Source: Porphyromonadaceae bacterium UBA7180 (GTDB taxonomy: Bacteria; Bacteroidota; Bacteroidia; Bacteroidales; Muribaculaceae). From it: a stretch of DNA of 14,842 bases. Of this stretch, positions 7,209 through 14,601 are shown in pieces; position 1 is the stretch's first letter, and the number at the start of each line of letters is the position of its first letter. A program made the translations under genes and the position numbers. The stretch is taken from the NCBI GenBank assembly GCA_002491165.1, contig DKVK01000055.1:1-14842 (forward strand), given 5' to 3'. The notes beneath the pieces were generated by a model, which saw only the letters and a list, made by a program, of their open reading frames with translations, was not told where the DNA came from and did not search any database.

Positions 7209-7251
7209 CAGTTGTCCCGGCGACCGCATGAGTAGTGCCGCCGGGCAACTG
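7209..7251 (-). other. 13-pair intercistronic hairpin between rpsB and tsf
   Basis: CAGTTG (7209-7214) pairs with CAACTG (7246-7251) and CCCGGCG (7216-7222) with CGCCGGG (7239-7245), with one bulged base at 7215 and a 16-base loop. No U-tract follows on the minus strand, so it is not a standard terminator; attenuation, RNA processing or transcript stabilisation could set the S2 to EF-Ts ratio. It lies 41 bases upstream of the tsf ATG. Confidence 0.6.
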
Positions 7252-7271
7252 TGTAATGGTTAAGAGAAAAT

Positions 7272-8135
7272 TTACTCTGCGGCGGGAGCCTCTTCAGCTT
7301 TGGGAGCTTCGGGAGCGGCCTCTGCGGCGGGAGCCTCTTCAGCCTTCGGGGCTTCGGGAGCGGCCTCGCTGCGGCGCATGCGGCGGCGTTTGCCGGGAGC
7401 GGGGGCGGCGTCGGCTTCCTTCTCTTCGGGCTGGTCGAGCTTCTCTATCTTGCGCTCTTCCAGACCTTCGGCCATGGCGCTGCATACGGCGTCGAGGATA
7501 ATCTCGATGCTCTTAGATGCATCGTCGTTGGCGGGGATTACGAAGTCGATGTCATCGGGGTTGGAGTTGGTGTCGACGATGCCGAATACGGGGATACCGA
7601 GACGGTTGGCCTCGGCTACGGCGATGTGCTCCTTCATGACGTCAACCACGAACAGTGCGGAGGGCAGACGGTTGAGGTCGGCTATGGAACCGAGGTTCTT
7701 CTCGAGTTTCGCACGCTGACGTGTGATCTGGAGTTTCTCGCGCTTCGAAAGGTTATCGAAGGTACCGTCCTTCTCCATCTTGTCGATGGCGGTCATTTTC
7801 TTCACGGCCTTGCGGATGGTGGGGAAGTTGGTGAGCATACCGCCCGGCCAGCGTTCGATAACGTACGGCATGTTGATGGCAGCTGCTTTGTCGGCGATGG
7901 CCTCTTTAGCCTGCTTTTTTGTGGCCACGAAGAGCACGCGTTTGCCGCTCTTTGCTATCTGCTTGAGGGCTGCGGCTGCCTCGTCGATCTTGGCGGCTGT
8001 CTTGTAGAGGTCGATGATGTGGATGCCGTTGCGCTCCATGAAGATGTAGGGAGCCATTGCGGGATTCCATTTTCTTTTCAGGTGTCCGAAGTGACAGCCT
8101 GCGGCGAGCAGTTGCTCAAATGTCGGTGTTGCCAT
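7272..8135 (-). CDS. rpsB: 30S ribosomal protein S2 with a repetitive Ala/Glu/Pro C-terminal tail
   Basis: S2 is assembled late into the small subunit at the head-body junction on the solvent side. The 287-residue product has the S2 signatures AAGCHFGHLKRKWNPAMAPY (residues 11-30), WPGGMLTN (96-103), the long coiled segment near residues 110-150, and GIPVFGIVDTNSNPDDIDFVIP. The core ends near residue 240. A basic GKRRRMRR patch then precedes a tail made of two nearly identical 15-residue units EAAPEAPKAEEAPAA, which are encoded by adjacent 45-base repeats at 7275-7319 and 7320-7364. Such acidic/Pro tails on S2 are known in some Bacteroidetes and appear dispensable for the core fold. Third gene of the rplM-rpsI-rpsB-tsf operon; a 328-base structured gap precedes it. 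Confidence 0.97.
   Translation of the reverse strand: MATPTFEQLLAAGCHFGHLKRKWNPAMAPYIFMERNGIHIIDLYKTAAKIDEAAAALKQIAKSGKRVLFVATKKQAKEAIADKAAAINMPYVIERWPGGMLTNFPTIRKAVKKMTAIDKMEKDGTFDNLSKREKLQITRQRAKLEKNLGSIADLNRLPSALFVVDVMKEHIAVAEANRLGIPVFGIVDTNSNPDDIDFVIPANDDASKSIEIILDAVCSAMAEGLEERKIEKLDQPEEKEADAAPAPGKRRRMRRSEAAPEAPKAEEAPAAEAAPEAPKAEEAPAAE
7275..7364 (-). repeat. Two 45-base tandem repeats in the 3' end of rpsB
   Basis: Units at 7275-7319 and 7320-7364 differ at only a few third-codon positions (agctttgggagc versus agccttcggggc) and encode EAAPEAPKAEEAPAA twice. The unit length is a multiple of three, so copy-number change would lengthen or shorten the S2 tail without frameshift. Confidence 0.9.
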
Positions 8136-8463
8136 TTTGTTTTTAGTGTTGTTTACGTTCTTTTTTTCTGAAACAATCCGGGAGTAGGGAACGTGTCCAT
8201 CTTCCGGATTTAGATACTAAACTCTTGCAGCCGGTTTTACGCCCCGGCGGCGCCGGGCGTGCGGTGGTCAGACAGCGGTGCGAGCCCTGTAGAGCGCCGT
8301 CAGGCACAGTGCGGGCTCATGCCGCCGGCTTGCTTTCCGCAATATCTGCCAAAAGACGGCCGATGCCAAACGTTGATGGGGCATCGTGTCGTCTTCCGGT
8401 ATGGGGGATAAGGCTGCACAGCGGCGGAAACGGGTTTCTTGCCGGGGGCAGCTGGGAAATGTC
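8136..8463 (-). promoter_or_regulatory. Structured 328-base leader between rpsI and rpsB
   Basis: No credible gene lies here; the short plus-strand open frames are shadows. On the minus strand three good hairpins occur in order: (i) 8353-8358/8390-8395 plus 8361-8367/8380-8386, 13 pairs, followed by TTTT; (ii) 8275-8278/8322-8325 plus 8282-8287/8313-8318, with a symmetric 3x3 internal loop; (iii) the very GC-rich 8240-8244/8255-8259 plus 8246-8248/8252-8254. A fourth weaker pairing ATCCGG/CCGGAT (8177-8182 with 8206-8211 region) sits nearer the ATG. Such a length in an otherwise tight operon suggests an rpsB leader, by analogy with S2 autoregulation of rpsB-tsf in E. coli. Hairpin (i) could be an attenuator. 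I found no consensus promoter in it. Confidence 0.5.
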
Positions 8464-8850
8464 TTAACGTTTCGAGAACTGGAAGCGTTTGCGGGCTTTG
8501 GGCTGACCCGGTTTCTTACGCTCTACGGTACGTGCGTCGCGGGTCATGAAGCCCTCGGCGCGCAGAGCGGGTTTGTCCTCGGGGTTGATCTTCACCAGTG
8601 CGCGGGAAATGGCGAGACGCAGGGCTTCTGCCTGGCCTTTGTAGCCGCCGCCGTCGAGGTGCACGTAGATGTCGTATTTGTCTTCCACACCGAGGGTGAT
8701 GAGCGGCTGTTTAACCACGTATTGAAGAATAGACGAGGGGAAGTAGTCGTCCAGCGGACGTTTGTTGATAGTGATGACACCGTTACCTTCGCTAAGGTAA
8801 ACGCGGGCTACTGCGGCTTTACGACGGCCGATTGCATTTACTTTTTCCAT
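8464..8850 (-). CDS. rpsI: 30S ribosomal protein S9
   Basis: S9 sits in the head of the small subunit and its C-terminal tail reaches the P-site tRNA. The 128-residue product shows the family hallmarks: NAIGRRKAAVARVYL (residues 5-19), the GGGYKGQAEALRLAISRAL segment (residues 67-85), DARTVERKKPG and the basic end KARKRFQFSKR with the invariant terminal SKR. Length is normal. Starts 3 bases after the rplM stop codon, so translation is probably coupled, as is usual for the L13-S9 pair. Confidence 0.98.
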   Translation of the reverse strand: MEKVNAIGRRKAAVARVYLSEGNGVITINKRPLDDYFPSSILQYVVKQPLITLGVEDKYDIYVHLDGGGYKGQAEALRLAISRALVKINPEDKPALRAEGFMTRDARTVERKKPGQPKARKRFQFSKR

Positions 8851-8853
8851 CTA

Positions 8854-9333
8854 TTATTTCAATTTTGTGATGTCGATCTGTTTGGGGTTCATATCGCCGA
8901 AAGTGTGCTCTGCTCCGTTGAATACGTGGAGGTTCTTGAGCTGGGCGGCACCGAGTTTGGTCTTGGGGAGCATTCCCTTCACGACCTTGATGAACAGCGG
9001 GTGTTTGCCGTTCTTCATGGTAGCCTTGTAGGATTTGGCCATGAGGTCGGCGGGAGTGAAGGTGCGCTGGCCGCCGGGATAACCGGTGTAGCGCAGGTAC
9101 TGGTGACCTTCGAACTTCTTGCCGGTCATGCGGATTTTCTCGGCGTTGATGATCACTACATTGTCGCCGCAGTCGAGGTAGGGAGTATATTCGGGTTTAT
9201 ATTTGCCACGCAGGATTTTTGCAACGGTCGAGCAGAGACGGCCAAGCACCATGTCAGTGGCGTCGATCAGCACCCATTCCTTTGTAATTTTGTCAGGGGT
9301 GACTGACTGTGTTTTGTAGCTTAAAGTATCCAC
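8854..9333 (-). CDS. rplM: 50S ribosomal protein L13
   Basis: L13 is an early-assembling large-subunit protein. The 159-residue product carries KEWVLIDATDMVLGRLCSTVAK, LRGKYKPEYTP, the CGDNVVIINAEKIRMTGKK core, YTGYPGGQR and the VKGMLPKTKLG motif. The start is a GTG (9331-9333): it gives the MDTLSYKT beginning expected in Bacteroidales L13, and the next in-frame ATG (codon 28) would remove conserved residues. AAAGAAA precedes it. First gene of the rplM-rpsI-rpsB-tsf operon, below a perfect promoter and a leader of about 105 bases. Confidence 0.97.
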   Translation of the reverse strand: MDTLSYKTQSVTPDKITKEWVLIDATDMVLGRLCSTVAKILRGKYKPEYTPYLDCGDNVVIINAEKIRMTGKKFEGHQYLRYTGYPGGQRTFTPADLMAKSYKATMKNGKHPLFIKVVKGMLPKTKLGAAQLKNLHVFNGAEHTFGDMNPKQIDITKLK

Positions 9334-9438
9334 TTTCTTTCGATTGGTTTAAGTTGTTGTTTTGTAGACAGTTAGCCGCCTGCGGGAAGGCCAATTCACT
9401 CGCGCGGCCGTTTGTCGAATGATAGTTTGGATATAATC
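9334..9438 (-). promoter_or_regulatory. rplM 5' leader, candidate L13 autoregulatory RNA
   Basis: About 105 bases separate the predicted transcription start from the GTG. Two mutually exclusive pairings are visible: GCCGC/GCGGC (9404-9408 with 9375-9379) and GCCT/AGGC (9388-9391 with 9378-9381). Mutually exclusive stems fit a ribosomal-protein leader; an L13 leader class has been proposed for Bacteroidia, but I cannot match its consensus from memory. Together with 9476-9575, where I see nothing, this makes up the 333-base gap between rplM and the upstream operon. Confidence 0.35.
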
Positions 9439-9444
9439 GGCGTG

Positions 9445-9475
9445 CAAAATTACAAAAAAAATCTCATCCCGCAAA
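9445..9475 (-). promoter_or_regulatory. Bacteroidetes-type promoter of the rplM operon
   Basis: Minus-strand TTTG (9472-9475), 19 bases, TAATTTTG (9445-9452): exact consensus. Transcription should start close to 9438 and read rplM, rpsI, rpsB and tsf. Confidence 0.82.
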
Positions 9476-9575
9476 AGATTTTTTATTTTTTTATTTTCCA
9501 CGGCTAAAAGTCCGCTCTTATCGGCAGATGCGGCCCATCAGACCGGTAGGGCTTATATGCCGTATAGGCACTGTA

Positions 9576-9609
9576 AAAAGGAGCCGCTACTATTTTTTCA
9601 AGCAGCGGC
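9576..9609 (-). terminator. Intrinsic terminator of the rny-ricT-gldH-M24-cca operon
   Basis: On the minus strand GCCGCTGCT (9601-9609) pairs with AGTAGCGGC (9583-9591), nine pairs including one G-U, with a 9-base loop, and TCCTTTTT follows (9576-9582). It lies about 58 bases after the nucleotidyltransferase stop. A second perfect 8-pair hairpin (9641-9648/9653-9660), 6 bases after the stop, lacks a U-tract and may protect the 3' end. Confidence 0.75.
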
Positions 9610-9666
9610 CTCTATCTTCGATACGCCGGCCACCATCTTCACCTGCGGGCGGCCGCAGGTTTCACT

Positions 9667-11250
9667 TCACAGTGCCGGACCGGTATTGTCGGCTGTGACG
9701 GGGTGGCGCACAACGGTTCGTCCGAGTTCCGCGTCGCGCTGACGCTTCAGCTCGGCGGCCTGCTCTTCGAGTGCGCGGCGGTGTGCCTCGCGCTCGGCGT
9801 TGCGGCTCTCGAAGTGAGCTTTCAGCTCCTCTACGTCGCCGGCAGGCGTCAGCCCGTACTGCGGCGCTATCTCCAGCATATAGTCGAACGCCCCCGAGTG
9901 GTCGAGATGTTCCTCCTCCACTTTCTTGTTGATGGCCTCCTTCACCTCGCCGAGCAGCGGACAGGTTCCGAGTCCGAAAGTCTCCATAATCTCGTTGCCG
10001 TTGATGAGCGCGGGAGCCTCCCGGCGGGCATCTTCGCGGCGAATGTGAGCCAGACGGCGACGCAGTTTCGAGAATGTAGTGAGCACGCGGCGCACCTTCA
10101 CGGGATTCTTCGACGTAAGGTCGGCTTCGGCCAGCAGCATCAGGTCGTTCAGGTCGTCCGGGTCTCCGGCATCGGCTATGAGGCGGCGCACTCCGGAGTC
10201 GGACACCCCCTCCTCCCCTATCTGCTGCGGCCGCATGTGCAGTCCCACGAGCTTGGCCACATACTTCATCTTCACGTTCATGGGCATTCGCATCTTCTTG
10301 AAGAGGCGTTCCACCATCTTTTCGCCGATGAAATTATGGTTGCGGAAGGTCCAGCCGGTTTCGGGGGAATACTGTTTGGTGACGGGTTTGGCAATGTCGT
10401 GGAGCAACGCGGCCCAACGCAGCCACAGAAGGTCGGAAACCTGCGCTATGTTGTCCACTACCTGCAGCGTGTGGGCGAAGTTATCCTTGTGCCCGCGCCC
10501 TTCGCGCGTCTCCACCCCTTTGAGGGCAAGCAGTTCCGGGAAGATGATTTCAAGCAGCCCCGTCTCGTCGAGCAGTTTCAACCCTATCGACGGCTTGCGG
10601 CTGAGCAGTATCTTGTCGAGCTCGGTGTTGATGCGCTCGCGTGTTATTATGGTGATGCGGTTTGCGTTGCGCTTGATGGCCTCGAGCGTTTCCGGCTCGA
10701 TGGTGAACTGGAGTTGCGAGGCGAAGCGGATAGCGCGCATCATGCGCAGCGGGTCGTCCGAGAAAGTGATATCCGGGTCGAGCGGCGTGCGCAACACCTT
10801 GTTATAGAGATCTATTAGGCCGTTGTAGGGGTCTTCGAGGTCGCCGAAGGTGTCTTGGTTCACGCTGAGCGCCAGTATGTTGATGGTAAAATCCCGGCGT
10901 GCCTGGTCGTCAGCCAGCGTCCCTTCCTCCACAATCGGATTGCGGGAATCGAAGTTATAGGATTCCCTCCGTGCGCCGACGAACTCGAGTTCCATGCCGC
11001 GGTATTTCACCTGTGCGGTGCCGTAGGTAGCGAAAACGCTGACTTTCGCGCCTCGGCCGAGGCGTCGCGCCACAGTTCGCGCCAACTCCTCGCCGCTTCC
11101 CACGGTCACGAAATCGATGTCGGGCGAACGGCGCTTCAGGAAAAGGTCGCGCACGTAGCCTCCTATTATATAGGTAGGCTGGCCCAGCCAGTCGGCCGCC
11201 TGCCCTACCTCGCGGATTATATGTCTGTCTATATCTTCCTTGAAATTCAT
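9667..11250 (-). CDS. cca: CCA tRNA nucleotidyltransferase / poly(A) polymerase family protein with HD domain
   Basis: Class II nucleotidyltransferase that most likely adds or repairs the 3' CCA end of tRNAs in the cytoplasm. The 527-residue product has the head-domain GGYVRD (residues 30-35), the catalytic pair in DIDFV (44-48), RRDFTIN (118-124) and the neck DDPLRMMRAIRFA (165-177), all intact. An HD phosphohydrolase domain follows with LLHDIAKP (residues 282-289) and an upstream conserved His in FAHTLQVVDN. The last ~60 residues are a charged helical extension (AHFESRNAEREAHRR...) of unknown role. Its ATG overlaps the M24 peptidase stop (ATGA, 4 bases), implying translational coupling. CCA-adding versus A-adding activity cannot be told from sequence by eye; a single-enzyme CCA role is favoured because no second copy is visible in the window. 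Confidence 0.88.
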   Translation of the reverse strand: MNFKEDIDRHIIREVGQAADWLGQPTYIIGGYVRDLFLKRRSPDIDFVTVGSGEELARTVARRLGRGAKVSVFATYGTAQVKYRGMELEFVGARRESYNFDSRNPIVEEGTLADDQARRDFTINILALSVNQDTFGDLEDPYNGLIDLYNKVLRTPLDPDITFSDDPLRMMRAIRFASQLQFTIEPETLEAIKRNANRITIITRERINTELDKILLSRKPSIGLKLLDETGLLEIIFPELLALKGVETREGRGHKDNFAHTLQVVDNIAQVSDLLWLRWAALLHDIAKPVTKQYSPETGWTFRNHNFIGEKMVERLFKKMRMPMNVKMKYVAKLVGLHMRPQQIGEEGVSDSGVRRLIADAGDPDDLNDLMLLAEADLTSKNPVKVRRVLTTFSKLRRRLAHIRREDARREAPALINGNEIMETFGLGTCPLLGEVKEAINKKVEEEHLDHSGAFDYMLEIAPQYGLTPAGDVEELKAHFESRNAEREAHRRALEEQAAELKRQRDAELGRTVVRHPVTADNTGPAL

Positions 11251-12449
11251 TCCAAATCAATAAGTTCTTCCGGACACGGGGTTAGGTTCTCCAGCCCGTT
11301 TTCTGTCACCAGATATGTGTTCTCCACACCCACGGCGCCGACATGGGGGATTACGAATTTAGGTTCAAGCGCCAGGGTGGTGCGTATCTGCAAGGGTTCG
11401 CCGGTACGTGCCGTCACTACCGGGAGTTCGTTCAGCTCGATGCCAACACCGTGTCCGATGAAGACCACCTTCTGGCAGTGCCCCATATAGTAATCCTCCA
11501 GGCCAGCATCCTTCACTATCCGTTCAGCCTCCTTATAGAGGTCGCAGACGGGAACGCCCGGTTTAGCCATCTTCTCGAGGCTGCGCAATATGTCGCGCGA
11601 GCACCGGTGCGCACGCTCGGCCAATTCGGGAACGGCACCCACGCGATAGGTGCGCGTAAGGTCGCTCTGATAGCCGTTGAAGCACCCGTTCATGTCCACC
11701 ATGACGGTGGTTCCCACCAATATCTCGCGGCCGTCGGCGCCAACCGGCAGCGACGGATGCGACCCGGCGCCCCCCATGGAGAAATCGTAGGGTGTGGGCA
11801 CGTCGGCATTGTCGCCGCTGATTACCGACCCGAGGTTTATCTGCATCAGCCGTCCCGATACGCGCGGGAACCCGAGGCAACCGTGGCGGCGCAGTTCCTG
11901 TTCTATGAGTATTTGCAGCTCCACGTCGGTCATTCCCTCGCGGTAGAAGCGCGGAATCTTGCCGTAAGCCTCCATTTGCATCGACGCGTCGATGCGCATC
12001 TGCTGTATCTCCCAGTCGGTCTTGACAATGCGGGCGCGGCGTATGGTGTGCGCGGCATCCATGACTGTGGCGCCGGGGAGCGCTTTCATCAGGCGCGTGC
12101 ATTCGGCGTAGGTAAGCTCGCCGAATTCCATCCCCACGGTGCCGGTACAGTCATAACCGCGCTCCGAAAGCACGTCGGGCAGCTGTTCCGGTTTGCGCAG
12201 GCACACCACATCGTCGCCCGTAAGGTTGTTGGGGCGTATCACCAGATAGAGAGGGGCACCCTCGGCGGGAACCCATACATAGCCGCGATATACGCGCAGG
12301 GCCGTATAATATATGTTGGGATTGGCGGCGATGAGCACGGCGTCGAAGGCGTCCTTGCGCATCTCCTCCTGAAGTTTCTCTATATGCAGGCGGGCCTCCT
12401 TTTTCAGTTCCGGAGCCACCAGCGGGAAAGTCTTGCAGATGTCTTTCAT
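11247..12449 (-). CDS. M24 family metallopeptidase (Xaa-Pro aminopeptidase/prolidase-like)
   Basis: A 400-residue cytoplasmic pita-bread-fold peptidase. An N-terminal creatinase-like domain (~1-145) leads into the catalytic domain, whose five dimetal ligands are all visible: Asp252 and Asp263 in VDMNGCFNGYQSDLTRTY, His333 in GHGVGIELNE, Glu362 in LEPKF and Glu376 in GVENTYLV. This supports an active enzyme that removes or splits residues next to proline; the exact specificity is unknown. No signal peptide is seen. It begins 42 bases after gldH and overlaps the next gene by 4 bases, so it is an internal member of a five-gene transcript. Nothing links it mechanistically to its neighbours beyond co-transcription. 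Confidence 0.92.
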   Translation of the reverse strand: MKDICKTFPLVAPELKKEARLHIEKLQEEMRKDAFDAVLIAANPNIYYTALRVYRGYVWVPAEGAPLYLVIRPNNLTGDDVVCLRKPEQLPDVLSERGYDCTGTVGMEFGELTYAECTRLMKALPGATVMDAAHTIRRARIVKTDWEIQQMRIDASMQMEAYGKIPRFYREGMTDVELQILIEQELRRHGCLGFPRVSGRLMQINLGSVISGDNADVPTPYDFSMGGAGSHPSLPVGADGREILVGTTVMVDMNGCFNGYQSDLTRTYRVGAVPELAERAHRCSRDILRSLEKMAKPGVPVCDLYKEAERIVKDAGLEDYYMGHCQKVVFIGHGVGIELNELPVVTARTGEPLQIRTTLALEPKFVIPHVGAVGVENTYLVTENGLENLTPCPEELIDLE

Positions 12450-12491
12450 AATTTCCTGTTCATTATTTCGCGGAGGAAAGGCGCCGTGCCC

Positions 12492-13016
12492 TCACCTCCT
12501 GAGTAATATAAGTCCTATCTTGTCAATGTCACGGACTTCGCCGCCGGGCATCGCCGGGGCTACGGCCATGCTCCAGTTGCGTTCCAAAAACACGTTTTTC
12601 AGCACCGTGTCGGCAGTCTCGTAGAGGTCGTAGCTGCCGCGCCCCAAAAAGCGGCCGTCGGCATCGGCCATCCGCACCGTTACGGTGTCGGCCTTCATCA
12701 CCCCCTCGGATCCGGGAGTCTCGACCGCCAGCCTAACTTCCCGGAAGCCGAAGCTGCCGTTGTGGCGCACGCATAGCACCACGTCGTATCGTCCGGGCTG
12801 CAACAGAGTGTCTTCGGCGAATGGCTGGAACTCACGGCCGTCGAGCCTGTCCCATCCGCCGGATGGGATGTTACGGAACCGCGAATATGCCACGTCGCCG
12901 CCGGGTGCCGTGCACGAGGCCGCCATGACCAGCGATGCCACGAAAAGCAACGCCGTCACGAACGGCCCCGGGGCGCCGGACAACCTGAATACACGTTTTG
13001 CGCCGTCCGTCATCAT
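12492..13016 (-). CDS. gldH: Gliding motility lipoprotein GldH
   Basis: Start placed at MMTDGAKRVF (13016; the second ATG at 13013 is equally possible), one base after the ricT stop; the longer open frame reads through the ricT 3' end and is rejected. The protein of ~174 residues has an N-terminal hydrophobic segment and lipobox AASC, giving lipidated Cys35. The rest matches the GldH pattern: YSRFRNIPSGGWDR, then a beta-rich core with DVVLCVRHNGSFGFREVRL and a DIDKIGLILLRR end. In Flavobacterium GldH is needed for gliding and type IX secretion function, but Bacteroidales such as this keep it without gliding, usually next to a PSP1/RicT gene, as here. Its role in non-gliders is unclear. Confidence 0.85.
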   Translation of the reverse strand: MMTDGAKRVFRLSGAPGPFVTALLFVASLVMAASCTAPGGDVAYSRFRNIPSGGWDRLDGREFQPFAEDTLLQPGRYDVVLCVRHNGSFGFREVRLAVETPGSEGVMKADTVTVRMADADGRFLGRGSYDLYETADTVLKNVFLERNWSMAVAPAMPGGEVRDIDKIGLILLRR

Positions 13017-13017
13017 A

Positions 13018-14601
13018 TCAACCCTGCTGATTTTGTTTTTGGTCGCCGCCGGGGCGTTGTTTCTTGCCGCCACGGCCGCGTTTCCCACCCTCTTTGCGGG
13101 GCTGGTGGTCGCCGCGGCGCGGTTCCTTGCGTTCCCCGTCCTGAGGTTTCCGGGCGTCCTGCGGCTTCTGCTTAGGCTGCGACGGTTGCTGCCCTTTCGG
13201 CTGCCCCTTGGGCTGCGGCTGTCCATGAGCCTGGTTTCCGCCGCCCTTCTTCTTGGTCTTGCGTCGCCGCTTGGTCTTGTCGAAGCGCGTCAGCGAATCC
13301 TGGCCCACGAGGTCTACGTATTCTACAGGCACCGGCTCCTTGCTCTTCACCTCTTCCACGAGGCTGTCAACCTTCACCCCCTGGTTGTTGAGCGCGATGA
13401 TTTCAAAGGCGCGCCTCGCCGGGATGGTAACCGCGTTCGCCGGCATACCCTTGTCGGTGGAATAGGTGACGAGCCGTTGGAGTATGTCGGTCTTGAAGAG
13501 GTAGTAATCGGCGTCTTTGGTCTGGAGCACGATGTCCTTGCCAGGGAGTTTCTTCTGCGACTCGGCGTAGGAGGCCGCCTCGAAGTTGAGGCAGCACTTC
13601 AGCTTGGCGCACTGTCCGGCCAGTTTCTGCGGGTTCATCGAAAGATCCTGCATCCGGGCCAGCGACGTGCCCACCGACACGAAATGAGTCATCCACGAAG
13701 AGCAGCACAGCGGCCGTCCGCACGGCCCGATGCCGCCGATGCGCCCCGCCTCCTGGCGTGCGCCTATCTGCTTCATCTCTATGCGCACATGGAACTCGTC
13801 GGCCAGCAGACGGATTAGCTTGCGGAAATCCACACGCTCGTCGGCTATGTAATAGAATATGGCCTTGCCGCCGTCGCCCTGATATTCAACATCGCCGATT
13901 TTCATGTCAAGACCCAGCTGTGCCGCTATCTGCCGCGACTTTATCATGGTCTCGGTCTCGCGTGCCTTCGCTTCCTCGAATTTCTCGAGGTCCGACGGCC
14001 GCGCCAGCCGGAATATCTTCTTGATTTCGGCCTCGCGTTTCGACGACACCTTGCTCAGTTGCAATTGCACGAGCGGTCCCACCATCACCACCTGGCCGAT
14101 GTCGTGGCCAGGCTGTGCCTCCACGGCCACCACATCGCCGATTTTCAGATCCAGATGGTCCACGTTGCGATAGAAGCCGGACCGCGTGTTCTTGAATTGC
14201 ACCTTCACCAGCTCACAGTCACCAGCCGACGTTATGTCGGCCAGCCAGTTGGTGGCGAAGAGTTTGCCGCGCGGTTCGCGCACTTTCTCGAAGTCGCGCG
14301 AGTGCAGGCCGTTCACCGGGCTTTCGTTCTCGAGGCTGTCTTCCGGCTCCGCCTCGCGTTCAAGTTTCAGCGGCGCCGTGTCTGTGGCGTCGTCGTTCGC
14401 GTCGTCGTCAGTGTCGGAAAGATCCATGGCCTCAGTGTCGGCCTCCGCCTTTGCAGCAAGCGGCTCTTCCGGCACGACCTCCGCCACGGCGCCCTCCCCG
14501 GGCCCTTCCGGCACGGCTTCGGGCGGCTGTATCCCGACGGGCTGTTCAGGCCCTTCGCGCGGCGATTCGGACTGCTGTCTTACTTCCTCGTCACTTTGCA
14601 T
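13018..14601 (-). CDS. ricT: RicT-like PSP1 domain protein (RNase Y partner) with disordered basic tail
   Basis: A 527-residue PSP1/RicT (YaaT) homologue. Residues 1-110 are acidic, Pro-rich and low-complexity. The PSP1 core (~110-415) contains GDVVAVEAQPGHDIGQVV, FYYIADERVDFRKLIR and six clustered cysteines: Cys294, 299, 300 in GPCGRPLCC and Cys331, 336, 337 in GQCAKLKCC, the pattern that in Bacillus subtilis RicT takes part in iron-sulphur cluster binding by the RicAFT Y-complex. Residues 444-527 are Lys/Arg/Gln/Gly-rich with KRGRGGKKQR, likely RNA-binding. In Bacillus this complex directs RNase Y to process mRNAs. Here the ATG lies inside the last codons of rny (11-base overlap), so both are made together. 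GldH follows one base later. RicA and RicF are not in the window. Confidence 0.88.
   Translation of the reverse strand: MQSDEEVRQQSESPREGPEQPVGIQPPEAVPEGPGEGAVAEVVPEEPLAAKAEADTEAMDLSDTDDDANDDATDTAPLKLEREAEPEDSLENESPVNGLHSRDFEKVREPRGKLFATNWLADITSAGDCELVKVQFKNTRSGFYRNVDHLDLKIGDVVAVEAQPGHDIGQVVMVGPLVQLQLSKVSSKREAEIKKIFRLARPSDLEKFEEAKARETETMIKSRQIAAQLGLDMKIGDVEYQGDGGKAIFYYIADERVDFRKLIRLLADEFHVRIEMKQIGARQEAGRIGGIGPCGRPLCCSSWMTHFVSVGTSLARMQDLSMNPQKLAGQCAKLKCCLNFEAASYAESQKKLPGKDIVLQTKDADYYLFKTDILQRLVTYSTDKGMPANAVTIPARRAFEIIALNNQGVKVDSLVEEVKSKEPVPVEYVDLVGQDSLTRFDKTKRRRKTKKKGGGNQAHGQPQPKGQPKGQQPSQPKQKPQDARKPQDGERKEPRRGDHQPRKEGGKRGRGGKKQRPGGDQKQNQQG

Noticed and set aside
9703..10818. 371-codon plus-strand open frame opposite cca
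   Set aside because: It is antisense to a gene with intact catalytic motifs and has His/Arg/Leu-rich composition typical of GC-rich shadows.
11343..12506. 387-codon plus-strand open frame opposite the M24 peptidase
   Set aside because: Mirror of a well-supported gene with all five metal ligands; no recognisable domain or signal.
13017..13226. 70-codon N-terminal extension of gldH overlapping the ricT 3' end
   Set aside because: It is an off-frame reading of the basic ricT tail; a start at 13016 gives a proper lipoprotein signal directly after the ricT stop.
12685..13818. 377-codon plus-strand open frame opposite gldH and ricT
   Set aside because: Its Leu/Arg-rich stretches are the reverse complement of the Lys/Arg/Gln-rich ricT tail.
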